Source: DRWZ01 sp964601505 (lineage in GTDB: Bacteria > Calescibacteriota > Calescibacteriia > Calescibacteriales > Calescibacteriaceae). From it: a stretch of DNA of 64,000 bases. The stretch lies in assembly GCA_964601505.1 (NCBI GenBank), contig CAZRNR010000001.1, forward strand, positions 53,584-117,583, in the 5' to 3' direction. Below, one piece after another: positions 63,219 to 64,000 of this stretch. Below the pieces are notes generated by a model that was not told the DNA's origin, did no database searches, and was given only the letters and a program-made list of their open reading frames with translations. A program made the position numbers and the translations under genes. How positions within the stretch are numbered: position 1 is the stretch's first letter; every line of letters starts with the position of its first letter.

Positions 63219-63730
63219 TTTATTGTACATCCAACAGGATGGGTATCTTGAATAGGAGGTTTTTTACCGTCTATTACAGATAAGAGAGCATCTTTGAAAT
63301 AATTTGTCTTTACTTTTCTTTCATCTTCCCAGTTATCGTCTGGGGCTCCATGATATACAAGTTCCCAATTTTTGTCAAACAAAAAGATTTCGGGTGTCCT
63401 TTGGGCTCCGTATTTTCTTGGTATGTCTTGACTTTCATCAAAAAGGTATGGGAATGGATATCCTTTCTCTTTAGCTCTTTTTTTCATATTTTCAAATGAG
63501 TCATCGGGATATTTTTTCGGGTCATTTGCATTTATAAGAATAAAATGGACTTTATCTTTAAATTCGTTCCCAAGTTTTATTATTCTATCTTCCCACGCTT
63601 TAACATATGGGCAGTGATTACACCAGAAGATAATAGCTATAGGCTTATTTTTTTCAAAAGATGAAAGAGAATAAACCTTATCGTCCACTCCCGGCAAAGT
63701 AAAATCAATTATTTTATCTCCTATTCTCAT
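63209..63730 (-). CDS. thioredoxin-fold protein (AhpC/TSA, redoxin type)
   Basis: 173 residues. The fold is shown by MRIGDKIIDFTLPGVDDK, the WCNHCPYVKAWEDR active-site block (Cys-x-x-Cys, about 37-40) and RTPEIFLFDKNWELVYHGAPDD. This subfamily (HCPYV) contains thiol-disulfide or peroxide-related proteins of unknown substrate. It has no signal peptide. It starts 5 nt after a TATAAA box at 63736-63741. It is co-directional with tsaE, 51 bp apart. Confidence 0.88.
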   Translation of the reverse strand: MRIGDKIIDFTLPGVDDKVYSLSSFEKNKPIAIIFWCNHCPYVKAWEDRIIKLGNEFKDKVHFILINANDPKKYPDDSFENMKKRAKEKGYPFPYLFDESQDIPRKYGAQRTPEIFLFDKNWELVYHGAPDDNWEDERKVKTNYFKDALLSVIDGKKPPIQDTHPVGCTIKWK

Positions 63731-64000
63731 TTGTTTTTATATTATGTTCATTTTTTGGGAGTTCCATAAAAATCAGGAAAGTAATCAATAAATTTAATGT
63801 TTTACTTAATTACTTGAGTGGTTATAAACATTTTTACATAAGTTTTACCATACATCGCGAGATTTAATGATAAGGATTTGCTTTATTGCAAACATAGTTA
63901 AACACTTTGATTATTGGAAAGTTGAGGAGAACTTTTAAATCCCTTTGTATATCAGACTTTATAAGCTCATCAAGAACTCTCTATTAGTAAATTTCAAAAT
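63731..64000. other. terminal non-coding stretch
   Basis: 270 bp, AT-rich, no gene seen. It holds TGCTTTATTGCAAACATAG at about 63880-63898, which resembles the left arm of the repeat near ssb (TGCTCTATTGCAACATAG at 34401-34418). The first 15 bp are part of the thioredoxin-gene promoter. Confidence 0.4.
63736..63741 (-). promoter_or_regulatory. candidate -10 for leaderless thioredoxin-fold gene
   Basis: TATAAA on the minus strand, then AACAA and ATG, the same spacing as for rfbA. Confidence 0.4.

Noticed and set aside
1..64000. CRISPR array, insertion sequence, prophage or integron
   Set aside because: No regularly spaced repeats, transposase, integrase or phage gene was found.

Overview
This is an AT-rich bacterial window (about one third G+C by eye), almost completely coding, with short gaps and genes on both strands. 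The organism is a diderm: it has an Omp85 outer-membrane assembly protein, a heptose-phosphate adenylyltransferase for LPS core, envelope lipoproteins and a second predicted outer-membrane barrel. It carries the flagellar protein FliL, a divergent chemoreceptor-like protein and an HDOD protein, so it is probably motile. The AT-rich, lysine/isoleucine-rich proteins, short spacers and families such as DUF4416 and a COG2112-like kinase suggest a deep-branching, possibly thermophilic lineage. A candidate phylum such as Calescamantes is one possibility, but the sequence alone does not fix the phylum. Two tRNAs (both Leu) and a lone 5S rRNA are present. I see no insertion sequence, prophage, CRISPR array or integrase.

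Layout. 1-2128: malic enzyme C-terminus, a small charged protein, then a Crp/Fnr regulator followed by CDGSH and DoxX genes. 2458-7492: cobT, an unrecognised gene, lon and tRNA-Leu(GAG). 7496-12067: a PNPOx-like protein, a membrane-anchored cytochrome P460 with a palindrome in its leader, rplQ-rpoA, the solitary 5S gene and rfbA. 12424-16414: a fused cbiET whose 3' end overlaps that of a short-N-terminus mfd. 16736-22295: a GlcD-type FAD enzyme, nusA and rho (with a long N-terminal extension) on the plus strand, facing an acylphosphatase/5-FCL pair. 22549-28857: purA, an Omp85 gene, patatin and obg. 28996-33945: methyltransferase, an unknown gene, N-acetylmuramoyl-L-alanine amidase, DUF4416 and an NAT-like protein, with a divergent epimerase. 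34015-38796: ssb, rsfS-cysS, an Ig-repeat/beta-barrel protein and a solitary rplP. 38849-44202: a minus-strand run proC, TIM-barrel-like lipoprotein (interrupted by an in-frame TGA), SGNH-like membrane protein and TPR lipoprotein. 44432-49772: a cobalamin adenosyltransferase, atypical kinase, small FlgM-like protein, thiD, hpf, metK, a basic/acidic hypothetical and a TetR regulator. 49887-58015: FmdB-type zinc ribbon, small membrane protein, HDOD, chemoreceptor-like protein, hldE C-domain-type adenylyltransferase, AGPS-like flavoenzyme, TIM-barrel isomerase and guaB. 58111-63730: a NuoI-like ferredoxin, fliL, tRNA-Leu(TAA), a 1006-residue modular secreted protein, tsaE and a thioredoxin-fold protein.

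How the genes fit together. Most are housekeeping: transcription elongation and termination (NusA, Rho, Mfd, RpoA), translation (L16, L17, CysS, RsfS, HPF, Obg, TsaE), purine synthesis (PurA, GuaB), one-carbon/SAM metabolism (5-FCL, MetK) and cobalamin salvage or synthesis (CobT, CbiET, PduO-type transferase). They are scattered rather than grouped in classical operons: rplP is alone, rpoA-rplQ lies apart from the other ribosomal genes, and 5S is not next to 16S/23S. Many genes without a Shine-Dalgarno have a TATAAT-like box 5-7 nt before the ATG, suggesting that leaderless mRNAs coexist with SD-led ones (lon, purA, nusA, metal/redox genes). I did not find a clear new defence or mobile system. 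The best leads are the interrupted lipoprotein and its envelope operon, the Ig-repeat barrel, the NAT-like/DUF4416/amidase run, the palindromic leader of the P460 gene, and the leaderless start pattern.
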